Source: Flagellimonas hadalis
Lineage (GTDB): Bacteria > Bacteroidota > Bacteroidia > Flavobacteriales > Flavobacteriaceae
DNA: 64,000 nucleotides
Assembly: GCF_007785775.2 (NCBI RefSeq)
Contig: NZ_VNIK02000007.1
Span: 1 to 64,000, forward strand
Reading direction: 5' to 3'
Shown here: positions 42,340-51,368 of the stretch, in pieces
Numbering within the stretch: the first letter of the stretch is position 1
Layout: each line of letters begins with the position of its first letter
The notes under the pieces: model-generated
Database searches by the model: none
Seen by the model: only the letters and a program-made list of their open reading frames with translations
What the model was told of the DNA's origin: nothing
Translations under genes and position numbers: made by a program

Positions 42340-43215
42340 CTAATCAAAGCCTATCTCCTTGATGCCTTTGTGGCTGATCTTGATCACCTCCAAAGGTTCT
42401 TTGTCCCATGTCATATCCTGCTCCACAAAATATTTCATCATACCAGAGGTCTCCTTTTCGTCCAAAATTCTCTTAAAATCGATATGGCCTTCACCCACGG
42501 GGGCAAATTTACCCTCATCATCCATATCTTTTACGTGCCATGACTTGAACCTTCCTGGGTATTTTTCAAAATAAGCTACGGGATCTGACCCGGCTTTGGT
42601 CACCCAATAGAGGTCCATCTGGAAATTCACGTATTTTGGGTCCGTATTCTCCAATAAATAATCTATGGTAACCACACCATCTTCGTTCTTCTTAAATTCG
42701 AAATCGTGGTTGTGGTACAATAATTTGAGACCGGCCGCTTCGCATTTCTTACCCAGTTCCGTGAGCACGTCCGCCAAGTCCTTGACCGTCCCCTTCATTC
42801 CCATGGTACGGGATTCCGGATTGAATGTGAACATGCCCATAGGCGGCACTGGAATGGTGAAATACTCAAACCCGGCTGCCTTTACGGCTGCAATCTGCTC
42901 ATCAGCGTTCTCTAGGGTCACTGTTCCTTGGTGGGTGCTCACGGGCTTTAGTCCCAAACTTTCCAGATAGGCCTTAAAATCCTCTGGGGCCATCCCATAA
43001 AATTTTCCTTCGTTGTAGCCCGCAGCTTCGACATAGGCATATCCTGCTTCCTCTACTTTTTCCAAGGTTGCCTTCGGGTCCTGCCCCATATGATCCCTCA
43101 CCGTATAAAGGGCCAGTCCACCAAAATTGTCCTGTGCCTGCATTGAAGTCGCCAAAGCAGTCAGCATGAAGACTGAAATGGCCTTTTTTCCGTTGTTGAT
43201 TATGAAATTGTGCAT
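42340..43215 (-). CDS. Periplasmic sugar phosphate isomerase/epimerase-like protein
   Basis: A 291-residue xylose-isomerase-like TIM barrel preceded by a signal peptide (AISVFMLTALATSMQAQ). Metal-ligand regions are visible: LLYHNHDFEF, FQMDLYWVTKAG, KSWHVKDMDDEGKF and FVEQDMTW. Members isomerise or epimerise sugars or act on keto-sugars; exported versions are common in Bacteroidota but their substrates are mostly unknown. It is downstream of a YceI gene, separated by a clear terminator, so it is probably transcribed alone. Confidence 0.88.
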   Translation of the reverse strand: MHNFIINNGKKAISVFMLTALATSMQAQDNFGGLALYTVRDHMGQDPKATLEKVEEAGYAYVEAAGYNEGKFYGMAPEDFKAYLESLGLKPVSTHQGTVTLENADEQIAAVKAAGFEYFTIPVPPMGMFTFNPESRTMGMKGTVKDLADVLTELGKKCEAAGLKLLYHNHDFEFKKNEDGVVTIDYLLENTDPKYVNFQMDLYWVTKAGSDPVAYFEKYPGRFKSWHVKDMDDEGKFAPVGEGHIDFKRILDEKETSGMMKYFVEQDMTWDKEPLEVIKISHKGIKEIGFD

Positions 43216-43293
43216 ATTGTTTGTTTTAGTTGAAAATAAGTTTCACAAGATACCTATTTCCTGAAATATGTCCACTCCCCTTTGAACATAAAA

Positions 43294-43323
43294 AATCCGT
43301 TGGACAAGGCATCCCAACGGATT
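43294..43323 (-). terminator. Rho-independent terminator after the YceI gene
   Basis: On the minus strand AATCCGTTGG loops to CCAACGGATT followed by TTTTT: a 10-bp stem with a U-run, 23 nt beyond the YceI stop (43346). Confidence 0.85.
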
Positions 43324-43345
43324 GGATCTATAATTCAAACAAAGG

Positions 43346-43945
43346 CTATATCTCTTTCAATTTAAGGGAAAATTGCACCTTGATCTTGTTGTCCACTTTG
43401 ATCATTCCCAAAACCTTTCGGGGGGGCTCCAGACCAAAATCGCTCAAAAGAAGGTCCAAGCTACCGTTCACACAGATATCCCCTGCCTGGACACAGTTCA
43501 ATGTGGTCTGGTATTTTCGGGCCACACCGGCAATGGTGATTTCCATACCCACCCCAATTTTCTGGGCATCGGATTCTAGGGGATCCACGTGGAGCAGTCT
43601 GAGTTCCACTTGTGGATGGCGCTCGGTCTTCAACAGTTCCCTAAAATCCTTGTTGATGGCCTTTCCCCCGCAATCAAAACAGTCGTTTGCCAGTTTGAGC
43701 TTGGCATTCTTGAACTGGATCTGTTCCACTTTCTCATTATAGGTCAACTGTACGGGTACTTCGAGTTCCTGTACATTGTACCTGCACGTAAAGGCGTTGA
43801 CATTGGTGGTGCCCTTGATCACCACTTCACTTTCAGGGGCCACCCACACCCGTGTTTCCCTTTCCGGAGCCGAAAAGAAGGCCCCGATAAAAAGGAGGGT
43901 CATGGTGGATATGCTCTTGATGTTGTGGATCACAAATGGTATCAT
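43346..43945 (-). CDS. YceI-family protein
   Basis: A 199-residue YceI-like lipocalin-fold protein with an N-terminal hydrophobic segment (SISTMTLLFIGAFFSAPE). Family landmarks: VVIKGTTNVNAFTCRY, LELRLLHVDP-type strands, VGMEITIAGVARKYQTTLNC and the C-terminal DFGLEPPRKVLGMIKVDNKI. YceI proteins bind polyprenyl chains or other lipids in the periplasm. It is homologous to the YceI protein at 45337 and belongs to the same minus-strand group with a porin-like gene between them. Confidence 0.88.
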   Translation of the reverse strand: MIPFVIHNIKSISTMTLLFIGAFFSAPERETRVWVAPESEVVIKGTTNVNAFTCRYNVQELEVPVQLTYNEKVEQIQFKNAKLKLANDCFDCGGKAINKDFRELLKTERHPQVELRLLHVDPLESDAQKIGVGMEITIAGVARKYQTTLNCVQAGDICVNGSLDLLLSDFGLEPPRKVLGMIKVDNKIKVQFSLKLKEI

Positions 43946-43980
43946 GGTATCTAAAGGTATCGATTTTTATGATTTGAATA

Positions 43981-44006
43981 AGGTCTGGGACCAGCGTCCC
44001 AGACCT
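43981..44006 (-). terminator. Hairpin terminator after the porin gene
   Basis: AGGTCTGGGAC (43981-43991) pairs with GTCCCAGACCT (43996-44006) around CAGC, 24 nt beyond the porin stop. A T-run on the plus strand (CCTTTT) and TTATTC on the minus strand suggest bidirectional or attenuating action before the YceI gene. Confidence 0.65.
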
Positions 44007-44029
44007 TTTCACCTAAAATCAAGAGTGAC

Positions 44030-45292
44030 CTAGAAACTGATGACAGCTTCCAATAGAACTCCTTTAAATTCTCCTTCACTGAAGATGCTTGCTGGGTCAA
44101 AACCGTCATACTGTTGGTTGACGTACTCAATTTTGGCAAGTATGTTCTTGGTCAAGAAAACACCACCTCCCAATTGAAATCTGTCAATGGTAATGTCCTC
44201 TCCTGCAGCGGTGTCGGCATTTACCGTATTATATCGGGTTCCTAGATAGAAGTTTTCTGTCTTGCCGAATCTGTAGATGAGCTCTCCGGCCAATTGGGTA
44301 GCGGTCCTGTCATCTGCTTCGGCCTCCAACTTGCCTTTGGCCTGCTCAAAGGTTCCGAAGAACTCAAATCCTTTGTATTTTAGGAACGGGTTCACCATAA
44401 AGGCAGTGATCTCATTTCGCATGCCTGGGTCGAACCTACCGGAACGGAAATTGCCGGATGTGCTGGCCTCGGTGTTTTCCATGACCAAATAGTATCGGGA
44501 ACCACTGCGGTCGGCACTGTATAGGTAGACGTTCCCAGATTTTCCAGTGGAGTACATGGATCCTGTCAAACGGAACCTAAAGTCATCTGTCAGTTGTTTG
44601 TCATATCCCAATTTGGCCAAGATAGAGGCCCCTGTGGTACCAGGATTGTTCACGGCTTGGTTCAGCTTGCCATTGGATAGCCCAAACATCCCTAGGAAAC
44701 CATTCTTCCTGAAATAGACCTCGCCACCTACCTCTGTGGTAAAGGCATCCATGATCAGGTTGCCCACAAAGGGGTTGTGCATGGCCTGTGCGTTGTCGGT
44801 CCTCCTAAAGTGGGCGTCACCATAGTTGTTTTCCATGTGGCCCACTTTCACGGTCACATATTTCATGGCGTCCTCCAAAAGGCCGGGGCTGATGAAATCC
44901 AAGTTGTCCACTTGGAAATACCCGCCCTTCACATAGGGTTCTGGGTGGTGTCTGGAGGACAGATAGGTCCTTAAGTGCATACGTACACCTTTGGCCAAGG
45001 CCACGTCAAGATCCAAGTTGGCGGTTGCCAAGTTGAAGTTGTCCCCTATTTCAATGAGTTCCACTGCACCTGAGTTTTCATGGTCCACTGCCTGGAACTG
45101 GAGCGTGGATGATCCTCCTACCCTTACCTTTACCCCATCAAAGGTAAGCGCAGTATCTTTTGGGCTTTCAAAAACATTGACACCATTCTTGTCCGGTTGT
45201 CTGTAGTTGTCCAGATTTCGGTTTTGGGAATATCCCCATAGACCTACCATACATGTTATGGCAAACACCCCGTATTTTATGTATTTTTTCAT
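44030..45292 (-). CDS. Outer-membrane porin-like protein
   Basis: A 420-residue protein with a signal peptide (to GYSQ) and a beta-barrel pattern of alternating strands ending in aromatic VISF. Internal strands include VRMHLRTYLSSRHHPEPYV, YVTVKVGHMENNYGDAHFRR and RFRLTGSMYSTG. It resembles Bacteroidota phosphate-selective-like or DcaP-like porins only in architecture. It probably forms a diffusion channel. It lies between two YceI genes, 45 nt from the upstream one. Confidence 0.72.
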   Translation of the reverse strand: MKKYIKYGVFAITCMVGLWGYSQNRNLDNYRQPDKNGVNVFESPKDTALTFDGVKVRVGGSSTLQFQAVDHENSGAVELIEIGDNFNLATANLDLDVALAKGVRMHLRTYLSSRHHPEPYVKGGYFQVDNLDFISPGLLEDAMKYVTVKVGHMENNYGDAHFRRTDNAQAMHNPFVGNLIMDAFTTEVGGEVYFRKNGFLGMFGLSNGKLNQAVNNPGTTGASILAKLGYDKQLTDDFRFRLTGSMYSTGKSGNVYLYSADRSGSRYYLVMENTEASTSGNFRSGRFDPGMRNEITAFMVNPFLKYKGFEFFGTFEQAKGKLEAEADDRTATQLAGELIYRFGKTENFYLGTRYNTVNADTAAGEDITIDRFQLGGGVFLTKNILAKIEYVNQQYDGFDPASIFSEGEFKGVLLEAVISF

Positions 45293-45336
45293 TGTGATTG
45301 ATTTTTAGTTGAGTACTTCTTTTATTGTTTATCTAT

Positions 45337-45942
45337 TTATTTTTTCCAAATGGTGTTATAGTGAATTTCAATTTCATCACCTGTTTTGATGGTCCCCATC
45401 AAAGCTTTGGGAGGCTCTACCCCATAATCTGTCATTTTCAGTCCCTTTTTGCCTTCCAAAATGGCCTTATCTCCATTTACTGTTAGATCAAAGGGCAATT
45501 CTATTTTGTTTGTCTTGCCAGCGATGGTCAAGTTGCCATTGGCCACTACCTTGTATTTGTTAGAAGAAGAGGTCACAGGTGAAATCTCTTTGATACTTGA
45601 AAGTTGAAAAACAATCTGTTTGTGACTATCCGTGTTCAAGGCTTTGTAGGTGTTCTTGTCCATGGCACCCTTGCCACTTTTCAAGCTTTCCGCCTCAACG
45701 GTGAACTTTAAGGTTGTGATCTTGGGCAGTTCCCCGGTAACGTCCACTTGGAGCGTACCGGATTTCTGCTCGGCAACCTCTTCCCAATCATGCAGGCTGG
45801 ATGTTCCGGTGACCATGAGCTTCCCTTCGCCGTTACTGAGCTTGAAACTTTGTGCGGAAAGGGTTATGGGCACCAGTCCCAACACCGTTGCCAGCAAGGC
45901 CAATTTTACTGATCGCTGATTCTTTTTGATATAGCTTATCAT
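45337..45942 (-). CDS. YceI-family protein
   Basis: A 201-residue periplasmic lipocalin-fold protein with a signal peptide (LALLATVLGLVPITLSAQ). Family signatures: MVTGTSSLHDWEEVAEQ, FTVEAESLKSGKGAMDKNTY and MTDYGVEPPKALMGTIKTGDEI. Start 45942 (MISYIKKNQ) gives a normal signal peptide; an in-frame start 24 nt upstream is possible. It is first in the YceI-porin-YceI group, divergent from the cation/proton antiporter. Confidence 0.9.
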   Translation of the reverse strand: MISYIKKNQRSVKLALLATVLGLVPITLSAQSFKLSNGEGKLMVTGTSSLHDWEEVAEQKSGTLQVDVTGELPKITTLKFTVEAESLKSGKGAMDKNTYKALNTDSHKQIVFQLSSIKEISPVTSSSNKYKVVANGNLTIAGKTNKIELPFDLTVNGDKAILEGKKGLKMTDYGVEPPKALMGTIKTGDEIEIHYNTIWKK

Positions 45943-46015
45943 AGTTTCTAGGTTTTGATAGGACAAAGATCTTGTACTGACTATTCTTAAAAGATGATAT
46001 ATGTCAGGTTTTTCC

Positions 46016-46139
46016 TAAAACCCTATTTTCCTTTGGAAAAGACCTGTCATTTATCACTTTCTTATTTCTAAAGGAGTAAAATTGGACCATATCCCACAAA
46101 AACGGCACAATTTGGGAAACCCTGATTTCTTTGGAAAAG
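46016..46139. promoter_or_regulatory. Direct repeats in the divergent promoter region
   Basis: AAACCCTATTTTCCTTTGGA at 46018 and AAACCCTGATTTCTTTGGA at 46117 are direct repeats about 100 nt apart, both continuing into AAAG. They lie between the YceI gene and the antiporter gene. The AAACCCTRATTT part also occurs twice upstream of the LytS-type kinase gene (4719-4818). Role unknown; binding sites are possible. Confidence 0.35.
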
Positions 46140-46238
46140 TTGACTAAGGACGGACCTACTGAAGACACTTCTTCTTAACTTTGAAATTCTGGTCCACCAG
46201 TGGAAAATTGTTCCAATAACCATTAAACGCCACCCGAT

Positions 46239-48215
46239 ATGCACTTACCCATGTTACAGGATTTTTTGATCTTGCTAGGACTTTCCATGGTAGTGGTATT
46301 TGTCCTGCAACGCTTGAAACTGCCCTCCATCTTGGGTTTTTTGGTCACTGGGATCTTGATAGGGCCCTATGGTTTTGGCCTTTTGCACGAATCCGATCAA
46401 ATCGAGGCCATTTCGGAAATCGGGGTCATCCTGCTGCTGTTCGTCATCGGGATGGAGCTTTCCATCAAACAGTTGATTTCCATTAAGAATACGGTGTTCA
46501 TTGGTGGTGCCCTGCAGGTGGGACTGACCGTATTGGTCTCTGGCTTGATCTACTATTTATTGGGCTATACGTGGAACGAGGCCCTTTTTGTGGGATTCCT
46601 TTTTTCAATGTCCAGCACCGCAATCGTATTAAAGGTCATGCAGGAGCGTAACGAAATGTCTTCCCCACACGGGCGTAATGCACTGGCCATCCTTATTTTC
46701 CAAGATATCATTGTGGTGCCCATGATGCTGTTCACGCCTATTATTGCCGGACAGTCGGGCAATGTGACGAACAGTATTCTGATGTTGCTGCTCAAAACGG
46801 CCATTGTTCTGGGTATTACTGTCATCAGTGCACGGTATCTGGTGCCGAGGCTGATGCACTTGGTGGCCAAGACCAAGAGCAAGGAACTTTTTCTGATCAC
46901 TACGATCACCATTTGCTTTGCCGTGGCCTTCCTTACTTCGGAAGCTGGGCTATCGCTTGCATTAGGAGCCTTTTTGGCGGGTCTGATCATTTCTGAATCG
47001 GAATATAGCCATCAGGCCACCAGCATCATATTGCCGTTCAGGGAGCTTTTTACCAGTTTCTTCTTTATATCGGTAGGTATGATGCTGGACCTTACTTTTT
47101 TCAGCAAAAATGTAGGGGTCATTTTATTGATCGTATTTGGGGTCTTCTTGGTCAAATCTTTGATCGCGGCACTGGCCATTGCCGTACTCAAATATCCGGC
47201 AAGGACATTTCTATTGACCGGTCTTGCACTTTTCCAAGTGGGCGAATTTGCCTTTATTCTTTCAAAGGTAGGTATCCAATATGGGCTCTTGGATGCTGAA
47301 ACCAACCAATATTTCTTGGCCGTTTCCATCATTTCGATGTTTTTGACCCCCTTTGTCATCATTTTTTCGGAGAACATTGCCTTTGGCGTGATGAAACTGA
47401 GGCCCATGAAAGCGGTGGACAAAATGCTCATAGCTTCGGAAGAAACGGAAAAATCCGATGAATTGAAGAACCATTTGGTCATCATAGGATATGGCATAAA
47501 CGGAAGCAATCTTGCCAAGGCCGCTGAATTCAGCAGCATACCCTATGTGGTCGTGGAACTCAATGCCGATGTGGTAAGAAGGGAGAAACAGAACAATGTA
47601 CCCATCCATTTTGGGGATGCCACCCAGGACCATATCCTTGAATTTGCGCATATCTCCCAGGCCCGTGTCGTGGTCATCGCCATTTCCGATCCCATTGCCA
47701 CGAAGGCCATCATAAAAAACATACGCAGCATTAGTCGCTCCATCCATATCATTGTCAGGACCCGATATGTAAAAGAGATCACGGAGCTGATCGCCATGGG
47801 TGCGGACGATGTGATCCCAGAGGAATTTGAAACATCCATAGAGATATTTTCAAGGACCTTGCACAATTTTTTGGTCCCAGAAGATGATATCGAACATTTG
47901 GTGAACACTGCCCGATTGGACAACTATGAATTGTTCCAAAACAAAAAAGGCACTCCTCGAACCTTCAGACCCACCGAGTTCCCCGATTTCAACATTTCCT
48001 GTGTACGGGTCAATACCGACGACAGGGATATTGTGGGCAAGGAACTCAAGGACCTGAACCTAAGGAATGCCTATGGCATCAATATTTTGGGCATCTCCAG
48101 AAAAAATGAGCTCCATAGTTCCATAAAGCCATCCGATAAAATTTACCAAGATGACCTACTCTTTGTGAGCGGGGACCAAATGGGCATCGACCAATTCCGG
48201 AAAAGTATTGATTAA
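46239..48215 (+). CDS. CPA2-family cation/proton antiporter with RCK domain (KefB/KefC-like)
   Basis: A 658-residue inner-membrane antiporter. About 12-13 membrane helices (residues ~5-385) include LPSILGFLVTGILIGPYGFG and the family motif LFVIGMELSIKQL. A cytoplasmic TrkA-N/RCK domain follows (about 405-525, VIIGYGINGSNLAKAAE with the nucleotide-binding glycines), then a TrkA-C domain (about 560-655). It exchanges K+ or Na+ for H+ under nucleotide control. It is transcribed alone; the convergent lipoprotein gene ends 8 nt downstream. Confidence 0.93.
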   Translation: MHLPMLQDFLILLGLSMVVVFVLQRLKLPSILGFLVTGILIGPYGFGLLHESDQIEAISEIGVILLLFVIGMELSIKQLISIKNTVFIGGALQVGLTVLVSGLIYYLLGYTWNEALFVGFLFSMSSTAIVLKVMQERNEMSSPHGRNALAILIFQDIIVVPMMLFTPIIAGQSGNVTNSILMLLLKTAIVLGITVISARYLVPRLMHLVAKTKSKELFLITTITICFAVAFLTSEAGLSLALGAFLAGLIISESEYSHQATSIILPFRELFTSFFFISVGMMLDLTFFSKNVGVILLIVFGVFLVKSLIAALAIAVLKYPARTFLLTGLALFQVGEFAFILSKVGIQYGLLDAETNQYFLAVSIISMFLTPFVIIFSENIAFGVMKLRPMKAVDKMLIASEETEKSDELKNHLVIIGYGINGSNLAKAAEFSSIPYVVVELNADVVRREKQNNVPIHFGDATQDHILEFAHISQARVVVIAISDPIATKAIIKNIRSISRSIHIIVRTRYVKEITELIAMGADDVIPEEFETSIEIFSRTLHNFLVPEDDIEHLVNTARLDNYELFQNKKGTPRTFRPTEFPDFNISCVRVNTDDRDIVGKELKDLNLRNAYGINILGISRKNELHSSIKPSDKIYQDDLLFVSGDQMGIDQFRKSID

Positions 48216-48223
48216 ATAATACT

Positions 48224-48739
48224 TTATAACAAACTGTATGTGAAGGTAATCTCAACTGGTTTGACCAATCCGCCAACATCCCTGACATCGTAGTCATTGG
48301 TGAATGAGAATTCAGTCCCATTGACATTGAATTCTATATCTGTGTTCTGCAGACTACATGCGCTGACCAAGCTCAGATTCGCTGAGGCCATTCGCCATGT
48401 TCCTTCCAATGCTACCTTGTTTTGGCAATCCGTTGCATTTTGCCCTTGCTCATATTCATAACTCCTGTCCGAGTTGAAAGTGTAGGAAGCGTCCCTTTGG
48501 CAGGCAGAATATTGTGCAAAAAAATCAGTGCTTGGATTGTCCACGTCATCATCGGTAAGGTCGATTTCCTCATCTGCGGTAATAGCGGAAAGTACCCAGG
48601 TCCCGACAAGTAGTTCTTCTTCAGCAACCAATTCGCCGGTAAAATCCTCCGGGCAATCAATCTCATTGTCCGAGTTGCAGGAAGTGATGACCCCTCCCAT
48701 CAAGATCATGGCACCGATAATAAAAGCGTTTCTTTTCAT
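48224..48739 (-). CDS. Lipocalin-like lipoprotein
   Basis: About 171 residues with a lipobox (MGGVITSC). The mature protein contains LLVGTWVLSAI and SYTFNSDRSYEYEQG, LEGTWRMASANLSLVS, the repeated GTW pattern of lipocalin-like (DUF4923/5004-type) lipoproteins in Bacteroidota. Four Cys residues may form disulfides. Function unknown. Start 48739 (MKRNAF) is preferred over 48745. Confidence 0.72.
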   Translation of the reverse strand: MKRNAFIIGAMILMGGVITSCNSDNEIDCPEDFTGELVAEEELLVGTWVLSAITADEEIDLTDDDVDNPSTDFFAQYSACQRDASYTFNSDRSYEYEQGQNATDCQNKVALEGTWRMASANLSLVSACSLQNTDIEFNVNGTEFSFTNDYDVRDVGGLVKPVEITFTYSLL

Positions 48740-48795
48740 AAACATATCAAATTTACAAGTTTATAGATTGATGGGGAAAATGCCATTTGGTTGCA

Positions 48796-49065
48796 TCATT
48801 TTCCCCAAAATCTTTTTTGACCCTCTCTTTTGACATGGGTCACAACATCCGGCAACACCTCTATCTCGAACCCCAATCCCTTCACTATCCTATAGATACT
48901 TTCAATACAGATTTCCATGTCCAGCTTGGATTGCACCCTAAGGATATTGTCACAATCCTCCAGGTCAAAGTTGATACCAAGGTATGGAAATTGGGTCTGG
49001 AGAACACCCAGGACCTGTTCGGCATTGATGTTCGATATTATGTTTGTTTTGAAGACTTCTACCAT
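48796..49065 (-). CDS. Small hypothetical protein
   Basis: About 89 residues (MVEVFKTNIISNINAEQV). The layout VFKTNI...A..VL..L....INFDLEDCDNILRV is typical of small heavy-metal-associated-like or ferredoxin-fold (HMA-like) proteins of Bacteroidota that lack the CxxC motif; it continues with an ICIESIYRIVKGLGFEIEVL tail. It is distal in a run of small minus-strand genes, 41 nt after the SRPBCC gene. Function unknown. Confidence 0.6.
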   Translation of the reverse strand: MVEVFKTNIISNINAEQVLGVLQTQFPYLGINFDLEDCDNILRVQSKLDMEICIESIYRIVKGLGFEIEVLPDVVTHVKREGQKRFWGK

Positions 49066-49106
49066 GGCGGGCGCGATCATGACCAAACCGAGGGAATGAA
49101 AAAAAA

Positions 49107-49520
49107 TTACCCTTCTACATAGGTTTTGAAGTTATTCAGAATGGCCTGCCAACCTCCTTCCTGCATTTCCAAAGGATTTTGGTCCTCTGGGTCAAAAACG
49201 GTGGTCACCAAGGTCCCATTTCCAGAATTTTCGAAAGTGGTCGTGGCCTGTCTGCCGTCCATCATGGTGTAGGAAATCTTTTTGTGCCTTACCACTTCAT
49301 CGTAAATGGCTTCAAAGTCAAAGCCAAAACTACCATCCTTAGCTTCCATTCTGGCCATATATCTGCCCCCGACCTTAAGGTCGTTTTCTGCTCTTGGACA
49401 GCACCAACTGTCCGCGGCAAAGTTCCATTGGGTAATGTGCTCTGGATGGGTCCAGCATTCCCATACCCTTTCCACTTCATTTTTTACCATGGCCTTTACG
49501 GTGATTCTATGTGTTTCCAT
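49107..49520 (-). CDS. SRPBCC/AHSA1-family protein
   Basis: A 137-residue START-like fold protein. Hallmarks: EVERVWECWTHPEHITQWNFA near the N-terminus, DLKVGGRYMARMEAKDGSF and the C-terminal GGWQAILNNFKTYVE. These bind hydrophobic ligands; many are uncharacterised stress proteins. It lies 1 nt after the VOC protein gene, so the two are co-transcribed. Confidence 0.88.
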   Translation of the reverse strand: METHRITVKAMVKNEVERVWECWTHPEHITQWNFAADSWCCPRAENDLKVGGRYMARMEAKDGSFGFDFEAIYDEVVRHKKISYTMMDGRQATTTFENSGNGTLVTTVFDPEDQNPLEMQEGGWQAILNNFKTYVEG

Positions 49521-49521
49521 C

Positions 49522-49947
49522 TTATACGTATTGTTCGTTGAAGTTTACCATCCATCGCACACCGAACTTATCGGTGAAACTGCCAAAATAATCGCCCCAA
49601 AACTGGTCTTCCATAGGCATTTCCACATCACCTCCCTGTGAAAGTCCACTGAAAATTCGGTCGGCTTCCTGTCTACTTTCCGGATGCAGGGAAATGTACA
49701 CGCTATTCCCTTGGTCCAAGGTGTGTCCCATGGAAGGAACAATATCCGAGCCCATCAAAATGGTATCCTTGCCAATGGGAAGGCTGATGTGCATGACTCG
49801 GTTTTTCTCCTCTTCGTTGAGACCGTCAGTGCCTGGAGCATCGTCCATCTTCATATTGGCAGTGAACTCACCACCAAAAACCGATCTATAAAAATTGAAT
49901 GCCTCTTGGGTTTTACCGTCAAAGTTCAAATAGGGGTTTACTTTCAT
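49522..49947 (-). CDS. VOC-family (PhnB-like) protein
   Basis: A 141-residue glyoxalase-fold protein: MKVNPYLNFDGKTQEAFNFY, VMHISLPIGKDTILMGSD and the C-terminal WGDYFGSFTDKFGVRWMVN are the PhnB signature. The metal site is incomplete, as is usual for this branch. Co-transcribed with the SRPBCC gene; role unknown. Confidence 0.9.
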   Translation of the reverse strand: MKVNPYLNFDGKTQEAFNFYRSVFGGEFTANMKMDDAPGTDGLNEEEKNRVMHISLPIGKDTILMGSDIVPSMGHTLDQGNSVYISLHPESRQEADRIFSGLSQGGDVEMPMEDQFWGDYFGSFTDKFGVRWMVNFNEQYV

Positions 49948-49983
49948 TTTTCTTGCTTTTTAGTTGAAGATTATGTTGAATTT

Positions 49984-50361
49984 TTATTGGAATATAGGCC
50001 TGTACTTGTGCCTGTTCTCATACATGATCCATCCCATGATGACAGCCAGCACCAATGCGATGACCAATCCGCTTGTATCCACCACCGTATTGACGAGCAA
50101 AATGCCCACCATCACTGGGAAAAGGATCAATGCCCCCAAGGCCCTTGTTCTGGGGATGATGATCAATATGCCGCCAATGAGCTCGGCCAAGCCCACCAAG
50201 GGCATGAGCCACGAAATTTCCATCAGTGCCTGAAAATCCTTCAGTAGGGCTTCGGGCATTTCTTCTGGCATGGGCATGTAGTTCAAAAATTTATTGAGGC
50301 CTGCATTGGCGAACATCAGTCCGAACAGCAAGGCCAGAACAAAGAGAATCTTGTTTTTCAT
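49984..50361 (-). CDS. DoxX-family membrane protein
   Basis: A 125-residue protein with four membrane segments (ILFVLALLFGLMFANAG, MPLVGLAELIGGILIII, ALGALILFPVMVGILLV, GLVIALVLAVIMGWIMY). The LVGLAELIGGILI segment is the DoxX signature. It may take part in redox or thiosulfate metabolism; members in such clusters are uncharacterised. It lies 36 nt before the VOC gene. Confidence 0.85.
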   Translation of the reverse strand: MKNKILFVLALLFGLMFANAGLNKFLNYMPMPEEMPEALLKDFQALMEISWLMPLVGLAELIGGILIIIPRTRALGALILFPVMVGILLVNTVVDTSGLVIALVLAVIMGWIMYENRHKYRPIFQ

Positions 50362-50463
50362 GATTGTTGAATTTTTATGGGTTGTCGATTATAAAACTAA
50401 GGGATAATAACATAAAACCAAGGTGTAAAAACGGTGGTTTTAGGGGGTATTCCCGCCAAAATC

Positions 50464-50829
50464 CTATTTCTTGAAAGCTGCCAACTGTTGCTGGTATCTA
50501 TAGGCCGTCATCCGCTTGATGAGTTCCATCGGCAATGGCCGATCATGTGGGAACTGGACTGAGCCCTTTCCTTGTTTATATCCGGCCAATTCCTTTGCAA
50601 AATGTTCGTGGGTGTTTGGGATGGCGTAGAAGCCTATGTGTTTTTCATAAGCTGCGTAATATACCAAGACACCTTTATACTTCAGGGCCGGCATGTTATA
50701 ACTGATCACTTCACTGGCCAACGGGGCCACGGCTTTCAATTCCTGACGGATGGTGTTCATGCGCTCAAGGGCCACTTTGGGAATTTCCTTAAAATAATCG
50801 TCCACAGTCGTGAATTTTTTACCTTTCAT
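50464..50829 (-). CDS. DUF1801 (YdhG-like) protein
   Basis: A 121-residue cytoplasmic protein: TVDDYFKEIPKVALERMNTI, VISYNMPALKYKGVLVYYAAY and HIGFYAIPN are the DUF1801 signatures. Related proteins are described as iron-chaperone-like. It is in the same group as the VOC genes, 11 nt from the second one. Confidence 0.88.
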   Translation of the reverse strand: MKGKKFTTVDDYFKEIPKVALERMNTIRQELKAVAPLASEVISYNMPALKYKGVLVYYAAYEKHIGFYAIPNTHEHFAKELAGYKQGKGSVQFPHDRPLPMELIKRMTAYRYQQQLAAFKK

Positions 50830-50840
50830 ATCCTTGAAAT

Positions 50841-51254
50841 TTAATTGTTGTTCTTTTTACAATGGAACAACCATTCGTTGCCGAATTTGTCCACCAATCC
50901 TCCAAAAAGATTTCCCCAATGGGTCCTTTCCAAAGGGTATGTACTTCTGCTCCCCTTTTTTAGTTTTTGGTAATAGCGTTGGAGTTGTTCTTCGTTGGAA
51001 GTTCCCAAAAAAATGGATATGGAGTTGCCCCTTATCAATTTCTTATCGACCATATCCGTGCCCATCAATAGTATTCCATCCTTTTCAAGGATGGCCTGTA
51101 CCACATAGTCCTTCATATCGTCCGGGAACTTTTTTGGCTTTGGGACATCCTTCAACGTTTGTAGTTTCAACTCTCCCCCTATGCACTCCTGATAAAATTC
51201 CATCGCTTCCCTGCAATTTCCATTAAATGTAAGATATGCAATGATCTGATCCAT
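50841..51254 (-). CDS. VOC-family (PhnB-like) protein
   Basis: About 137 residues, start MDQIIAYLTFNGNCREAMEF (an in-frame ATG 21 nt upstream is also possible). The C-terminal THWGNLFGGLVDKFGNEWLF is the PhnB signature. It is a paralogue of the VOC protein at 49522-49947. It is first of the small-gene group, divergent from the GlxA-type regulator. Confidence 0.88.
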   Translation of the reverse strand: MDQIIAYLTFNGNCREAMEFYQECIGGELKLQTLKDVPKPKKFPDDMKDYVVQAILEKDGILLMGTDMVDKKLIRGNSISIFLGTSNEEQLQRYYQKLKKGSRSTYPLERTHWGNLFGGLVDKFGNEWLFHCKKNNN

Positions 51255-51368
51255 TCGTTCACTGATTTTCAACATAACAAAGATGAAAATGATAAAAAGA
51301 AACCTTCGGGTGTATAAACGACTGATTCACGGGTTGATTCCGCCAAAGGTTTTCACTACTTTTGACAC

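Noticed and set aside
47012..47923. Several open frames opposite the antiporter gene
   Set aside because: Antisense to a clear CPA2 transporter with RCK domain; compositionally odd and without motifs.
49684..50247. Plus-strand open frame across the VOC and DoxX genes
   Set aside because: Spans two real minus-strand genes and the gap between them; no domain.
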